Assembly: GCF_963966145.1 (NCBI RefSeq)
Contig: NC_091048.1
Location: 15,748,001 to 15,812,000 of the forward strand
Direction of reading: 5' to 3'
DNA from: Tenebrio molitor
Lineage: Eukaryota > Arthropoda > Insecta > Coleoptera > Tenebrionidae
DNA length: 64,000 bases
Shown: positions 10,141-21,108 of the stretch, in pieces
How positions within the stretch are numbered: the stretch's first letter is position 1
Layout: every line of letters begins with the position of its first letter
Made by a program: the position numbers and the translations under genes
Notes under the pieces: generated by a model
Told to the model about the DNA's origin: nothing
Databases searched by the model: none
The model's input: the letters and a program-made list of their open reading frames with translations, nothing else

Positions 10141-10728
10141 AGTCCAGTCAATAGAGACATAAAAATGGCTCCACCTTGCAAAAGGTACAGAAAAGTTTAT
10201 ACTTGGCAGGTATTTTCTATTAGGCATATTATTAATATTGCCGAGTTTGCGACCTTGGGGGGTTGTCGCTCGCCCCTCCATACTCGAGAATAGGGGTGGA
10301 AAATCTCATTTCTGCTATTATTTCATTATCTGTGCGAGATATGTCTATCTAAGTTATTATAGAAATTGTAGAGCGTACAATTCTCTACATTTTTTGTTTT
10401 TTATGTTTTTTTGTCAGATCAATAGTTTCGTAGTTACAGCGTGTAAAAATCGAGAATTTCTTTTATTTTTGTACTTTTTATTCTTTTCCACACCACCACA
10501 GAGGTAGAGCAATAGGCTGCGTTTTTTTTGTACGTAGTGTCCCTGGTGGGCATAGTCCACGATGCAGTAGATGTTTACTGTTTTACTCTTTTTGATCTCT
10601 TTGTAACGTAGACGGATCCAAATGATCTGGATCGATCGGTATAGACGAGCTGAATTCATCAGAGTTTATGAATTCGGGAATTCCTCTTGAGAATTTTCCT
10701 CTTATTCCTGGGGGTCGTCATCATCATC
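10141..10728. repeat. AGTCC-terminus repeat, copy 2
   Basis: Begins AGTCCAGTCAATA. Matches copy 1 at both ends but carries about 150 bp more in the middle (10225-10375, including a GC-rich GTTTGCGACCTTGGGG run). Confidence 0.75.
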
Positions 10729-11310
10729 ATCAGAATCAGAACTTAAACATCGCGCTCTAAACATGTGCACATGCTTTCACAGCGTGTTCGAAGCCTGATA
10801 GCGTGCAAAATCTTTCGTATTCGAATTACATAATTAATTAAAAAATTAATTAATTAAGTAAAATCAAAATTCAAAACCAATCCAAAAATTCAAAAAAAAA
10901 TTTGAAGGGCCTTACCACAGACAATTAAACATAGTAAGAGTGTCTAGATCTATTCGAATTTCAGCGACGCGCAATACTAGCGACGCGCTAACGTAGGGCC
11001 GAATAGATGTATAATAAGTTGCATATTCCTCAATTATTGCAATCGAATGTATAATTAGTTGCATACGTTATTGGTCTGTGGGCCTTACGTTTAGCACAGA
11101 CCATCAATAGTTTAATTGTCTGTGACGTTTAGCACAGACCATCAACAGAATTAAGACTTTCAAAACCCGTATAAAACATGGGAGACACTGACAACACTAG
11201 CGCTGCTCTAGCGTTAGGCCAAACTAAATTGCGGAATTTACTCGTTAATCCGATCGGGAATTTCCGTTTAAAAAAAGGTTGATTTGAATATTAATTAATA
11301 ATGTCATCAG

Positions 11311-14015
11311 TAGGGCCCGGATTTTAGGCAAAATGGACTATTTTTATTTTTTAAGGCACATGTATGAAACTTGTCTATAAATGATTTCTGGCTTAATTAG
11401 AGTAATTAGAGCCATATTTGATTCTGCCTATTCGGCCTAAAATGCCCTTTAAATACCTATTTTACCTTTTAACTGCCTGAACATGCCTAAAATGACCAAA
11501 AATCAATTTCATTTTTGCGGTTTTTTCCCAATTTTCGAATTCTGGGAAGTTTACGGTATTGAAAATGTAAAAGTGGTACCTCAATAAAATTTACAATGCT
11601 TTATGATTTTAAAATTTAAGGAGATGTAATTACTGAAATGTACAAAGTGCAGTACAATACAGGAATTACTTTTTCGCTTTTACGGTTGGGACCATGATGT
11701 CAGCGGTAAATACTCCGACAATACCTAAGTACCACAAACCATTAGACTGGACTGGCATAAATTACAGAGTTTATCTGTTTGCCTCTGTTCGAAGGGGTGC
11801 AGGTATACGCGGTCTAATGTTTTCTGATACTTAGGTATTGTTAGAAGCTTTAACGTTTATAAAATGGTCCTTGCCATAAAAACGAAAATTAAAATCCCGA
11901 AGTGAAACAATAAGAGAAACCTTAAGGGTGTCATTTTCTAAAAATTTAAGAAATATAAAATTAACCATCTCCTCTGAAATTTGGTGGGAGACGTAAATAT
12001 AAGCATTACAAATTTGTCATTTCTCGTTTACTTTATCTCCGTGCAGTGGTCGTGTTTCTTGTGAACCTGTTTAAAGTGAACATAATGCCGAAACAAAAAA
12101 TTAGTTTACGCGAAAAAATATTACAGTGGACAAGCAAGAAAGATTTATATGAAATAAAATCAACCCGAGAAATGTTTTGTAAAGCTTGTGGTAAACTGGT
12201 AAGTTAAGCATAATTAAAAATATGTCATTTTATATTTTTTACTTATTTGAAAATTTTATTTTTTGTAGTTTATATGCGAAAAAAAATGTCACTTGCAACA
12301 GCATGAGCAAACGGCCATCCATAAAGAGAACATTATGACACCGCTTCGGCAAACGTTGCTGACACAGAACTTGGAGGAATCGGCAAATAGTACATTCAAT
12401 ATGGAACTTTGTAACGTCTTTTTAGCTGCCAATATACCATGGCACAAACTACAAAATCCTGCGTTTCAGAATTTTCTGACAAAATATTGTGGTAGAAAAA
12501 TTCCGGATGAGTCTACTTTACGGAAAAATTATTTACCAAAATGCTACAAAGATGTATGAACATACTATCTTTTAATATTTAATTTAAAATTATTTTCACT
12601 TTTAGACTATTGACCGCATTCGGAATGAGCTGGATCCTTTTAACATATGGGTTTCAGTTGACGAAACAACAGATGCACTTGGGCGATATGTGGCGAATTG
12701 TCTGGTTGGGAAACTTTCAGAAGATGAACCTGGAAAATCTTATCTTTTGGCGTCTAAACAATTAGAAAGAACAAATCATGAGACAATAGCTAGATTCGTA
12801 AATCAATCTTTAGGTAAGGGTTTTTCACTTTTTTAAATTTATTTTGATTTAAAATTTCTATGCGTAGAAATCTTGTGGAGTACCAGAGTTGTTGCTGAAA
12901 AGTTTCTTTTGTTTGTAACGGATGGAGCACCATATATGATAAAATCTGGTAGACACCTTAAGGTGTTTTATCCAAAAATTGTGCATGTCACATGCTTAGC
13001 GCATGCTTTAAATCTAGTGGCTGAAAAAATTCGCTATCAATATGAAGATGTGGATAACTTAATTTCGAACGTGAAAAAAATTTTCGTTAAGGCACCTTTG
13101 AGAGTTGAAATGTACAAAGAAAAACTAAAAGAAATGCCACTGCCTCCACAGCCAATTTTAACACGATGGGGAACATGGCTTCAGGCTGCTATGTTTTACA
13201 GCGAACACTTTGATTCCATTAAAGAAGTAAGTATATAAAAGATAAGCAAATTAATTGATTGTTAAACTGTTTTTAACTACTCACAGGTTGTCATGTCCTT
13301 TGATGGAAGTTCTGCTGTTGCTATTCAAAAAGCACAGTCTATAATGAAGAAACCCGGAATAAAAAACCAATTAATTTATGTTCGCAGTAATTTAAAAATA
13401 ATCTGCGAAAGTATTACTCAATTGGAAAAAAATGGGTTACCTTTAACCGATTCAATCAAAATTGTTGAAAACGTATTTACCTCCCTAAAAAAATCTCCAG
13501 GCCCTGTAGCAGCAGTAGCATTAAAAAAACTTGAAGATGTTACTGAAAAAAATCCTGGATACAAATTTCTTCTAGAATTGGCAAGAATTTTTAGAGGTGA
13601 AGATGTGCCGGAACATGACACCAAAATGGAAGAAATTTATTACAAATTTGCGCCCATTACCTCTTGCGTGGTAGAAAGAAGTTTTTCAAAATATAAGTCC
13701 ATTTTGGTGGATAACCGACAATGTTTTAAAGTAGAAAATTTAGAGCAATATCTTGTATGCAATGTAAATACGTAACAATGTAAATAACTAACAAACTTGT
13801 AGTATTGTATATTAATTAATAAAAAATAATTAGTAAATATCTTGTTGTGTGTACCTACTTAAAACTTTAAAAACACATTTTTTAATTTAATTAACCACAA
13901 CTTTAAGGACCTAGTATGGCTTATTTTCAGTTTTTAAGGGACTATTTGCAGTAGTTTAAGGGACTATTTTAGGCACCTATTTCCGACTTTTTAATTGCCT
14001 AAAATCCGGGCCCTA
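11311..14015 (+). mobile_element. Complete hAT transposon
   Basis: The TIRs TAGGGCCCGGATTTTAGGCA and its near-exact reverse complement lie at 11311 and 14015. Exact 8-bp target duplications GTCATCAG flank them (11303-11310 and 14016-14023). The element is 2705 bp and encodes the spliced transposase at 12085-13775. A small hairpin (ACAATACCTAAGTA and its complement, 11725-11850) lies in the 5' region. Confidence 0.93.
12085..13775 (+). CDS. hAT transposase, five exons, intact
   Basis: Exons 12085-12198, 12269-12553, 12606-12813, 12868-13226 and 13287-13775 all have GT/AG borders and join in phase to 484 codons without a stop. A split BED-type zinc finger (CKACGK then CHLQQHEQTAIH) spans exons 1-2. 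The RNase-H-like core shows VSVDETTDA (first Asp), VTDGAPYM (second Asp), VTCLAHALNLV (the C..H motif of hAT) and CVVERSFSKYKSI with the catalytic Glu and dimerisation region. The protein is rather short for hAT, which suggests a small helical insertion domain. With intact TIRs and TSDs it may be active or recently so. Confidence 0.9.
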
Positions 14016-14210
14016 GTCATCAGTAATTTTGAATTTTCGAATTTCTGTCAAGGTTTAGTCAATAAATTTTATAAATTGTTCTACAAAATAAATTACTCCA
14101 AACCAGTATCTTGAGATAATTTTTTGTTATCTTTTTATTTGGTAAGTTATCTTTTTCTTTTTGAAAAACTACGAAATATGGTTTTTCAGATAGCAAATTT
14201 TTATTTTATT

Positions 14211-14760
14211 TATTGGGATATGGGAAAAATTAAACATAAATGCTTTGTAAACAACAAGATCGGCGATTTTAAATTTCCAAAATTAGAAGAACAAAGGAAA
14301 CGACGGATAGAAGCTTTAGATAAATGTTGCACCACCCTTCAAAACAGATAATGCCTTTACTTGCGAGAAACATTTTAGCAAAAATTTCTATACTCAAAAA
14401 GCAACATTCCATAAATACGCCCTGCCGTCGATTTTTCTTCGTGGAGACAAACAAACTTCAATAAACAATGTTAGACCAGCTGAACAAATTGAAAATTCTA
14501 CGATTACTGAAAATCCCACTGTAGAGAATCTAATCCTTCCTGTTATGCCCAAGGCCCAAAATAGACACCCAACAAAATCTTCTAGTGTGTTGCAAGTATG
14601 TACTTGAATGCAAGGAAGTTAGTAGTCTTACTTCAAAAGGTAGAAACATTTATTATGTGGACCGATATCAGCGAAAAACAATTTCAAAATTAAAAAATCT
14701 TTTGCACGATTCTAAAGTTATCTCCAGAAATTTTAAAAGCTAACGCAAAATCAAATTATT
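14211..14760 (+). pseudogene. THAP-domain gene fragment, frameshifted
   Basis: Starting at MGKIKHKCFVNNKIGDFKFP, the frames read in succession EEQRKRRIEAL, then FTCEKHFSKNFYT, then ALPSIFLRGD. These match the THAP zinc-finger plan (Cys, Phe-Pro, Cys..His, terminal ALP-like box), but the second Cys of the first pair appears lost and there are at least two frameshifts. Downstream KYVLECKEVSSLTSKGRNIY and VDRYQRKTISKLKNLL continue in other frames. The context inside CACAGACAATTAAAC ends suggests a P-like transposase N-terminus. Confidence 0.6.
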
Positions 14761-15038
14761 GAACTAGATCTACCCTTCAATTCAGTTTCACTCGCCTTTT
14801 AAACTAGCCCACTCATGCCCAAAAAATCCCAATTTACACACAAACTCGTTTAATAAACTACTAATTTGTTGTATATGTTAGAATTTGTATTAAAATGTTC
14901 AATACTTAATTAGTCGTTTTTATTTTTTTTAAATAAGTATCAATTTAAATTAAATTGAAAAAAAATAGGCAACTAGGTATACAGAAACTAGCCAGATATG
15001 CAACTTGTTATACATTAGTTTGGCCTAACTAAGGTACT

Positions 15039-15258
15039 ATATCACAAAGGTATCGCCAACGGAGATATATCTCCCTCTCTTTTAATTTCGAGCAATGTTA
15101 AGTTAATCTGTTTGATAGGATACAAACATCTCTTAAAATTGTGTATACTTCTATCTTTGTCACAGTCACGGGATTTATCGATAATGTCCTCTCTTTTAAT
15201 TTCGAGGCGAAAAATTGTGGAGCGGAATGGCGCTACCTTCTAAAGATATAGTACCTTA
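15039..15258. mobile_element. hAT-like MITE with 8-bp TSD
   Basis: Termini TAAGGTACTATAT and ATATAGTACCTTA, flanked by exact GGCCTAAC on both sides (15031-15038 and 15259-15266). Removing it restores the subterminal arm of the surrounding P-like element. No coding capacity. Confidence 0.88.
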
Positions 15259-15322
15259 GGCCTAACGCTCGGGCAGCGCGACTTGAGTGCGTCCCCGAAA
15301 ATGTAATCCCACTTGACAGTCT

Positions 15323-15695
15323 TAGAGATATTTTCATATTTGAAAAACAAAAGACTGAGAAATGTCACAAATTTGTATTGTCAGTGTCAAATTTCTCAAA
15401 GACGTTCGTGATTTCGACAGAAATGCAGCAAATTGGCAATAAGAAAGTTATTCATCGTCAAACTAGAGAAATAATTTGTAATACGTTTGATTATATGAGA
15501 ATAACTTTTCTTTTTGAAGCACTGACAAAAATTGGTTTCCTTCGAATTTGTTTTTTCAATCTATTTAGCGAAAATTTAAATTTACCTAGACATTCCTTTT
15601 TACGGCGTTTATGAGAAATTTGACACTGACAATACATTTTTGTGATATTTCTCAGTCTTTTGTTTCCGCCATCAAATATGAAAATACCTCTACTA
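15323..15695 (+). mobile_element. Fold-back element with IS630-like N-terminal ORF
   Basis: The arms AGACTGAGAAATGTCACAAA and TTTTTGTGATATTTCTCAGT (with ATTGTCAGTGTCAAATTTCT inside) are complementary. The loop encodes NKKVIHRQTREIICNTFDYM (from about 15430), which resembles the N-terminal helix of a family of insect IS630/Tc1-related transposases; a related fragment is at 40439-40756. Truncated, no DDE core. Confidence 0.6.
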
Positions 15696-15739
15696 TAGTT
15701 TAATTGTCTGTGACGTTTAGTCAGGTGGATCAGACTTCG

Positions 15740-16610
15740 GTCTTTCATAATATATAAATGACGCTGATAGTAAAACTGAAATAATTGACGCTATTTTAAA
15801 AAATCGTGAAATAATAAAAAACAGGATCCATTTAAAACAATTTAAAGAACATTTAACGAAGGAAGAAATTAAGAAACTACAGAAGCCTATAACTGACAAA
15901 CTTGATAATATTACTGAATTCGCTTCGCTCATGATGAACGAAGCGAATCCAAAAACAAGGCCTGCCCAGAGTTCACCAAAGGGTGCGGAGCACAAGTCAA
16001 AGACGGTTCACGAGGGGACTTAAAAATCCCGGAGTCGAAGACGAAGACAAAAATGTTTCAAAGAATGCAGAAGGCGATGATGTAAGCGAATCGGATCATT
16101 TATTACCACCTTCAGCGTCCACAAAGTGAACTAGTGCTTCGCATGCGCATACCTCAATAAGTTTAGATCCGAATAAAGATTTAAATTTTCATATTATTGA
16201 AAAACAATTTAAATTTGAAAAACCTTCACATTTATTATTGTTAGACATTATAAATCGAAATGCAAAAATTGATACAACGATACCCGAAATATCAACTAAA
16301 TTAAAATCATTAAATGCACACATTACAAACGCAAAGAAATCACAAGAACAAGAAAAAATTGATAATTTACAATATGTGTATTCACAGTTGAAAAAATATA
16401 AAAGTGTTTTAGAAGATATTCGAAAAATTCCTTTCTATGAAAAGGATAGTAGCAGACAACAATCAGGAAGCGGTATTTTTTCAGATCCGAATGAAATGGT
16501 AGAACGTCTTGATCTATTAATTGCGTAAAAAAATGCTGGAAATGATTCAATTGAGGTATATAATGAATGCGTAGAAATACTTGATAAATTGTTTAAAATG
16601 AAACTCATAA
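15740..16610 (+). pseudogene. Conserved Polinton coiled-coil protein
   Basis: The first part (15758 on) reads DADSKTEIIDAILKNREIIK in a frame one base off the ATAAATG start. After GC-rich inserts and stops, 16238-16528 reads uninterrupted through LKSLNAHITNAKKSQEQEK and YSQLKKYKSVLEDIRKIPF to GSGIFSDPNEMVERLDLLIA. After a TAA, SIEVYNECVEILDKLFKMKL continues. This gene lies just upstream of the minor capsid gene, the order I know for insect Polintons, where its function is unknown. It contains hairpin inserts of motifs A, B, C and D (15916-16147). At least three frame breaks make it a pseudogene. Confidence 0.6.
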
Positions 16611-16647
16611 AAAAGTCAGATCACAAAAGGATATTCTCGACGCTGGG

Positions 16648-16683
16648 CTGAATTCGGGCGAAGCCCTCATGACCGAAGGGAAT
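16648..16683. repeat. GC-rich hairpin insert, motif A variant
   Basis: CTGAATTCGGGCGAAGCCCT followed by CATGACCGAAGGGAAT. It parallels 15914-15948 (CTGAATTCGCTTCGCTCATG) at both ends but has a different stem (GGGC-GAA-GCCC). Confidence 0.55.
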
Positions 16684-16714
16684 TTATTAGAGCTTGCTTT
16701 TTTAAACTGAATAA

Positions 16715-16768
16715 ATGAGTCTAATACACATTAGATCTAAAGAAAATGATTTTGAAATAAGTTATTCT
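16715..16768 (+). pseudogene. Minor capsid protein, N-terminal piece
   Basis: Starts at ATAAATG and reads MSLIHIRSKENDFEISYS before the frame runs into the 345-bp tandem repeat. The remaining part is at 26700-27462, about 10 kb away on the same strand. The split is by insertion of other elements. No clean target duplication is visible at the two edges. Confidence 0.55.
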
Positions 16769-17453
16769 GAGAATCGCCCTCAAATGTCACATGATTTATA
16801 TTGACAAATCACAACTCCGAATTATTTGAATAGCAACCAATCACAATTTAATTAAGCGGAAATTTTCCCTAGGGAAAATTTCCGATATAATTGACCTAGG
16901 GAAAACAATTTTCGGGCGATTCTCTTCCGAATATACCTCGGGACAGATATCTATCGCCGGAAATTTTTTCTTGCAGTCCAACACTCGTGTTTGTCGCTCA
17001 AAATTACCCTCGGGCTGGCGCCCTCGTGTAATTTTCTTGCTACAAACACTCGTGTGTGAGGACTGCTCGAAAAAATTTCCGGCAATATATCTGTCCCTTG
17101 GTATATTATATATGAGAATCCCCCTCAAATGTCACATGATTTATATTAACAAATCACAACTCCGAATTTTTGGAATAGCAACCAATCGCAATTTAATTAA
17201 GCGGAAATTTTCCCTAGGGAAAATTTCCGATATAATTTACCCAGGGAAAAGCTTTTTCGGGCGATTCTCTTCCGAATATACCTCGGGACAGATATATATC
17301 GCCAGAAATTTTTTCTTGCAGTCCAACACTCGTGTTTGTCGCTCAAAATTACCCTCGGGCTGGCGCCCTCGTGTAATTTTCTTGCTACAAATACTCGTGT
17401 GTCAGTACTGCTCGAAAAAATTTCCGGCAATATATCTGTCCCTTGGTATATTA
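16769..17453. repeat. Tandem repeat, 345-bp unit, two copies
   Basis: Copy 1 starts at GAGAATCGCCCTCAAATGTC (16769) and copy 2 at GAGAATCCCCCTCAAATGTC (17114). Each has an internal palindrome TTTTCCCTAGGGAAAA and a GGGCTGGCGCCC core. A more diverged third unit appears to follow at 18181-18410 after the MITE. The two long ORFs across this region (16841-17128 minus, 16971-17465 plus) are repeat artefacts. Confidence 0.85.
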
Positions 17454-17455
17454 TA

Positions 17456-18178
17456 CCGGGTGTAGAATTGGTTTACGAGACATAGGATTTTACATGTAAA
17501 AATAAAGAGTTTCAATTATTGGCTCCCCTAATAATTTTATGCCAAAATAGTTAAAATGAAAGTTAGAGAGAATTAAAAATACTGTCTAATTCCACTCTTT
17601 GTTTTTTCTAACATCTTGTGGTACTGAAAGAAAAGCAAGAAAAGAGTTAACACAAAAATACTAAAAAGTAGCACTAGCCATGAAATTTGACTTTTAAAAT
17701 ACAATGTACATATTTGTCAGATGGTTTCTCTATTATTTAATTGTCTTTTAATTTGCCCTTCAAATGAAGTCGTACAGGACTACAGGATGAATGAAAAGGT
17801 ATCTTCCATTAAATGCTCAAACTTCTCTAAAATTCTTCCAATTGTTTCTGTGGCAGGAATTGATCGGTCTGGAAAACCTGAAGCAAATGTTGCTTGGAAG
17901 TTGCTTAAAAAATATCCTCCATAATAACATTTAAAGAAATAAATACAATTTCATGCTTAGTAGTACTTTTTACTGTTTTGTGTCAACTTTTTTCTTGCCT
18001 TTCTTTCAGTACCACAAGATGTTAGAAAAAAAGTAAGACTAAAATTAGACAGCAATTTTAATTCTCTCCAACTTTCATTTTAACTATTTTGCCCTAAAAT
18101 TATTAGGGGAGCCAATAATTGAAACTCTTTACTTTTACATGTAAAATCCTGTGTCTCGTAAACCAATTCTACACCCGG
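17456..18178. mobile_element. MITE (723 bp) with long TIRs, TA target
   Basis: Ends CCGGGTGTAGAATTGGTTTA and its reverse complement, flanked by TA. Arms extend about 190 bp (including CTAACATCTTGTGGTACTGA and complement). It sits at the end of the second 345-bp unit. Confidence 0.9.
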
Positions 18179-18180
18179 TA

Positions 18181-18550
18181 TATGAAAATCGCATTCATAA
18201 AATTATAACCAATCAAATTTTGTAATTTTTACTTTAGCAACCAATAAGACGATGATTTAGTGGAAATCACCATGGACATCACACAACACACTGATTTCCG
18301 GAAATCACTCTAGAGAGATTTTCGGAAATCATATCACGCGGCCATTCATTCATCAATACACACTTATAAATAATTTTATTTATGCGATTTTCTAGCTGAA
18401 TCTATTTCGAGCCGTTTTGATTTCCAGAAATTATTATTTCTCCCTGTCTCGTTCTTTTAGCGTAATCACCACTCACTGGCGTTCGTGGTGATTAATACGC
18501 AAAAAGAACTCGACAGGTCGAAATAATTTCCGGAAATCAAAACGGCTCTT
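18181..18550. repeat. Diverged third repeat unit plus perfect hairpin
   Basis: 18181-18360 resembles the tandem unit (TATGAAAATCGC, then AGCAACCAAT). 18410-18550 is a hairpin: CGAGCCGTTTTGATTTCC pairs with GGAAATCAAAACGGCTC, with an inner GTTCTTTTAGCGTAATCACC and complement. Confidence 0.7.
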
Positions 18551-18592
18551 AAGACCAATCCCTACTGTGGCATTCGTGCAGTAAAACATGCG

Positions 18593-18895
18593 TTCGAAGT
18601 CCCATTAAAATAGCCATTTGTGTTAATTATTGCAATCAAAATATGATATATTCAGACAGATAAAACTTAAATCTTTGTCTCTCTAATGTTGTTTAAAAAA
18701 AAATATATATTTTGAAAGTTGTTTTACGTCTTGAAGTTGTACATTTTTCTGTATATTTGACCTAAAATTTGTGATGGACATAAACCAAAAATGCAAATTT
18801 CAACACTAGAGAGACATAGTTTAATGTTTTATCTTGCAACAAAAAAAAATATAGACAAAAAAAAATTAAATTGCACCAAATAATAGGACTTCGAG
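18593..18895. mobile_element. Fold-back MITE (~300 bp)
   Basis: TTCGAAGTCC and its complement at the ends; inner arms AGATAAAACTTAAATCTTTG pair with the GTTTAATGTTTTATCT side, and GTCTCTCTA with TAGAGAGAC. Confidence 0.75.
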
Positions 18896-19570
18896 ACCAT
18901 TGCAAACAGTAAAATTGTCTCTACCACGTGCTGCCGCCTGGCGTTTAGTTTAACAATTTCAAATGCCCGCCTGTTATGTACACTCAAAATAAAAGTTTGA
19001 CTCTGGGGGTAGTTGTGCCTTGAGCATTACTACACCAAGAAACAAAGATGATCTTATTCATTGTAGGTACATTGATCATAATAGCCTTATGTGATATTTT
19101 TAAGAAAATCGCTCGGACAGGTCGATTTTATTTCGAAAAATGCCATCCTGTGATGTGCAATTTGTTTAAATGACGTCATTGATTTTTGCGCAATGACGTC
19201 AAGACGTCATCACAATTTTTTTTTTTAATGACAACCCCCACTTTTATTCTCTTTCTGTTAGACCTTCTTACTACGTAAACGATCAATGAAAAAATTGGTA
19301 CCTTACGTAACCATTTTTTTGAGACAACAAGAACAAATAAACATTAACAATAAAATTCAACGCAAATGCTGAAATTACCCCCCGCCAACCATTTGGCACT
19401 CACCGACACGAATGCAGACTGTCAGGGCTGATTTGTTCCATTTCAGCGGGAAGGCTATATAAATATCTATAGTAGATTCATTTTTGTAATGACAAACTAA
19501 AGTTACTACATTTAGTAACTTTTGTCTTGTGAACACATCTTTTTACCGCGAATTTGGGCTTTTAAAAAGT
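18896..19570. other. Unassigned stretch with TGACGTCA sites
   Basis: Contains clustered CRE-like TGACGTCA words (19172-19210) and a fold-back TAAAGTTACTACATTTAGTAACTTT (about 19498-19523; arms GTTACTA and TAGTAAC). No coding domain recognised. It precedes the YqaJ gene and could hold its upstream region, but nothing proves it. Confidence 0.35.
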
Positions 19571-20474
19571 TAGATTATGGGTCACGTCATTTGTTCTTGT
19601 GTCAGTTTGGTACGTGATATAATATATTCCAATCAAAATCTTCAAACTCCTTCCATAAAACATCGAAAACATTTCGAACAAACTGCGTTGCGCCAGTTGG
19701 AAAAACAATTAGGAGTCAAAATTTTAGAATGCGGTATGTTCATTGATGAAGAATTCTAATTTCTTGGGGCTACACCAGACGGACTAATAGATAATCATAC
19801 CTTAGTTCGGCATTCAATATGAAGATAGAAGAGGCAATCGAGAGAAAAAAATTAACTTTTGGAATAAAAATGATCACAGCATAAACAAGAAACATGCTTG
19901 GTATTACCAAATTCAGGGTCAGTTACATGTAACCAAAAGAAAAACATGTAAACTAGGCAAAAATGAATAGGGAATTTTTCGTTTTTTGAATTTTTTATAA
20001 ATACAGTCTAAAATTTGTGATTAAATGTGTTCGAAATATATTAATATACCTACAGGGAGATTCTGAAATAAGTTTGGAAAAAAAAATGTGGAGAATCCTT
20101 GACACCTTGACACATTGCAAGGTTGCAAGGTGTGTGCTGTGTTTTCGGTGGCTCCGTGTTAAACCTAACGTTTGGTGAGTTCTTTCCAATTCATTAAATT
20201 TGGAAACGGCACAGATCTGTTTTGTTACGTTATCCTCATATTTTGTGGGACGTAATGAGACGTCTGGTTACTCTATAGCCTACTGGGAATAATTTGATTT
20301 ATTGGTTGAGTATTTGCTTATCTCGTAGCGAATATTATCACAACTTTTTCAGTTATCATTGACCATTTCTTTATACGGAGGCGAGTGACTGCGGTAGTTC
20401 GCGGTACTCGCCTCATTTGGGCGCGTTCCTGAAAGGAGAGGTGTAACAATTTATAGCACCTTTTGTCATCATAT

Positions 20475-21108
20475 ATGGCGTCCTCCACTTCAGCTCAATT
20501 CCCCACTAAGGAGCAGGCGATAGTTTTTAACGCTATCGAAGGCTTGAAACTTGATGATTATGTTGTAGCTATAGGTAATATAGTGACACCAAAAAATGTA
20601 TTGTTTGCCTCACGAATCTCTAATAGCCGCGTATGTATGTACATATTTGAGTAGCAAAGACTTAGTAGAAAAAACGGTATCAGAGCATGGTGTTATTGTA
20701 ATTAGCGGAAAAGAAATTACTGTCCGACGGTTACTAAACCCGGCTGTAATTCAGAATTTGGTCAAAACTTTAGGATTTGTTACGGTGACGCCAATGTCAT
20801 TTTTGAGGGCTGGAATCCATAAGGAAGAATACAACCACGTCCTAAGTTTTAGAAGACAGATATTTGTTCAACCAAACAACTCTATTGACCTTCCTTCATC
20901 CATGGTTTTGAAATTTGAGGAAACTAACTATAGAATATATATGAGTTATGACGATGTTTGCTACAAATGTAGACAGGCGGGACATTTTGCTAATGATTGC
21001 ACTAGTAACGTTTCGCCGACACCAGAAAGCAACAAAGAAACAGTTGGCCCTGGGGAAGGTTCTGGCAAAAGAAAATCTACTGATGAATTATACCATTTAC
21101 AGGAATGA
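20475..21108 (+). pseudogene. LINE ORF1 (gag-like, CCHC knuckle), one frameshift
   Basis: The first ATG, 20475, begins MASSTSAQFPTKEQAIVFNA. A frameshift near 20640, in a TATGTATGTA run, moves the frame. The second part continues KEITVRRLLNPAVIQNLVKT and FVQPNNSIDLPSSMVLKFEE, then the zinc knuckle CYKCRQAGHFANDC at 20959-21000. It would bind LINE RNA in the cytoplasmic particle. It is short: only one knuckle, and the end runs into the deletion with ORF2. Confidence 0.75.

Larger units (their letters stand above)
10917..15715. mobile_element. P-like/THAP element, heavily invaded
   Basis: The outer ends CACAGACAATTAAAC (10917) and GTTTAATTGTCTGTG (15701-15715) are inverted. Subterminal arms also pair: TTGCATATTCC/GTATAATAAG near 11030 with ATATGCAACTTGTTATAC near 15005. 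The interior holds a decayed THAP gene (14211-14760), an entire hAT element, an 8-bp-TSD MITE and a fold-back element. THAP plus TIRs suggests a P-superfamily element; no catalytic domain remains. TSD not identified with certainty. Confidence 0.5.

Noticed and set aside
16841..17465. Two long ORFs, 95 and 164 aa.
   Set aside because: They translate the 345-bp tandem repeat on both strands, with repeating peptide; not genes.
19172..19210. Cluster of TGACGTCA sites as a CRE-regulated promoter.
   Set aside because: Found in an unassigned stretch with repeats and no gene start that I can support; palindromic words are common in such elements.
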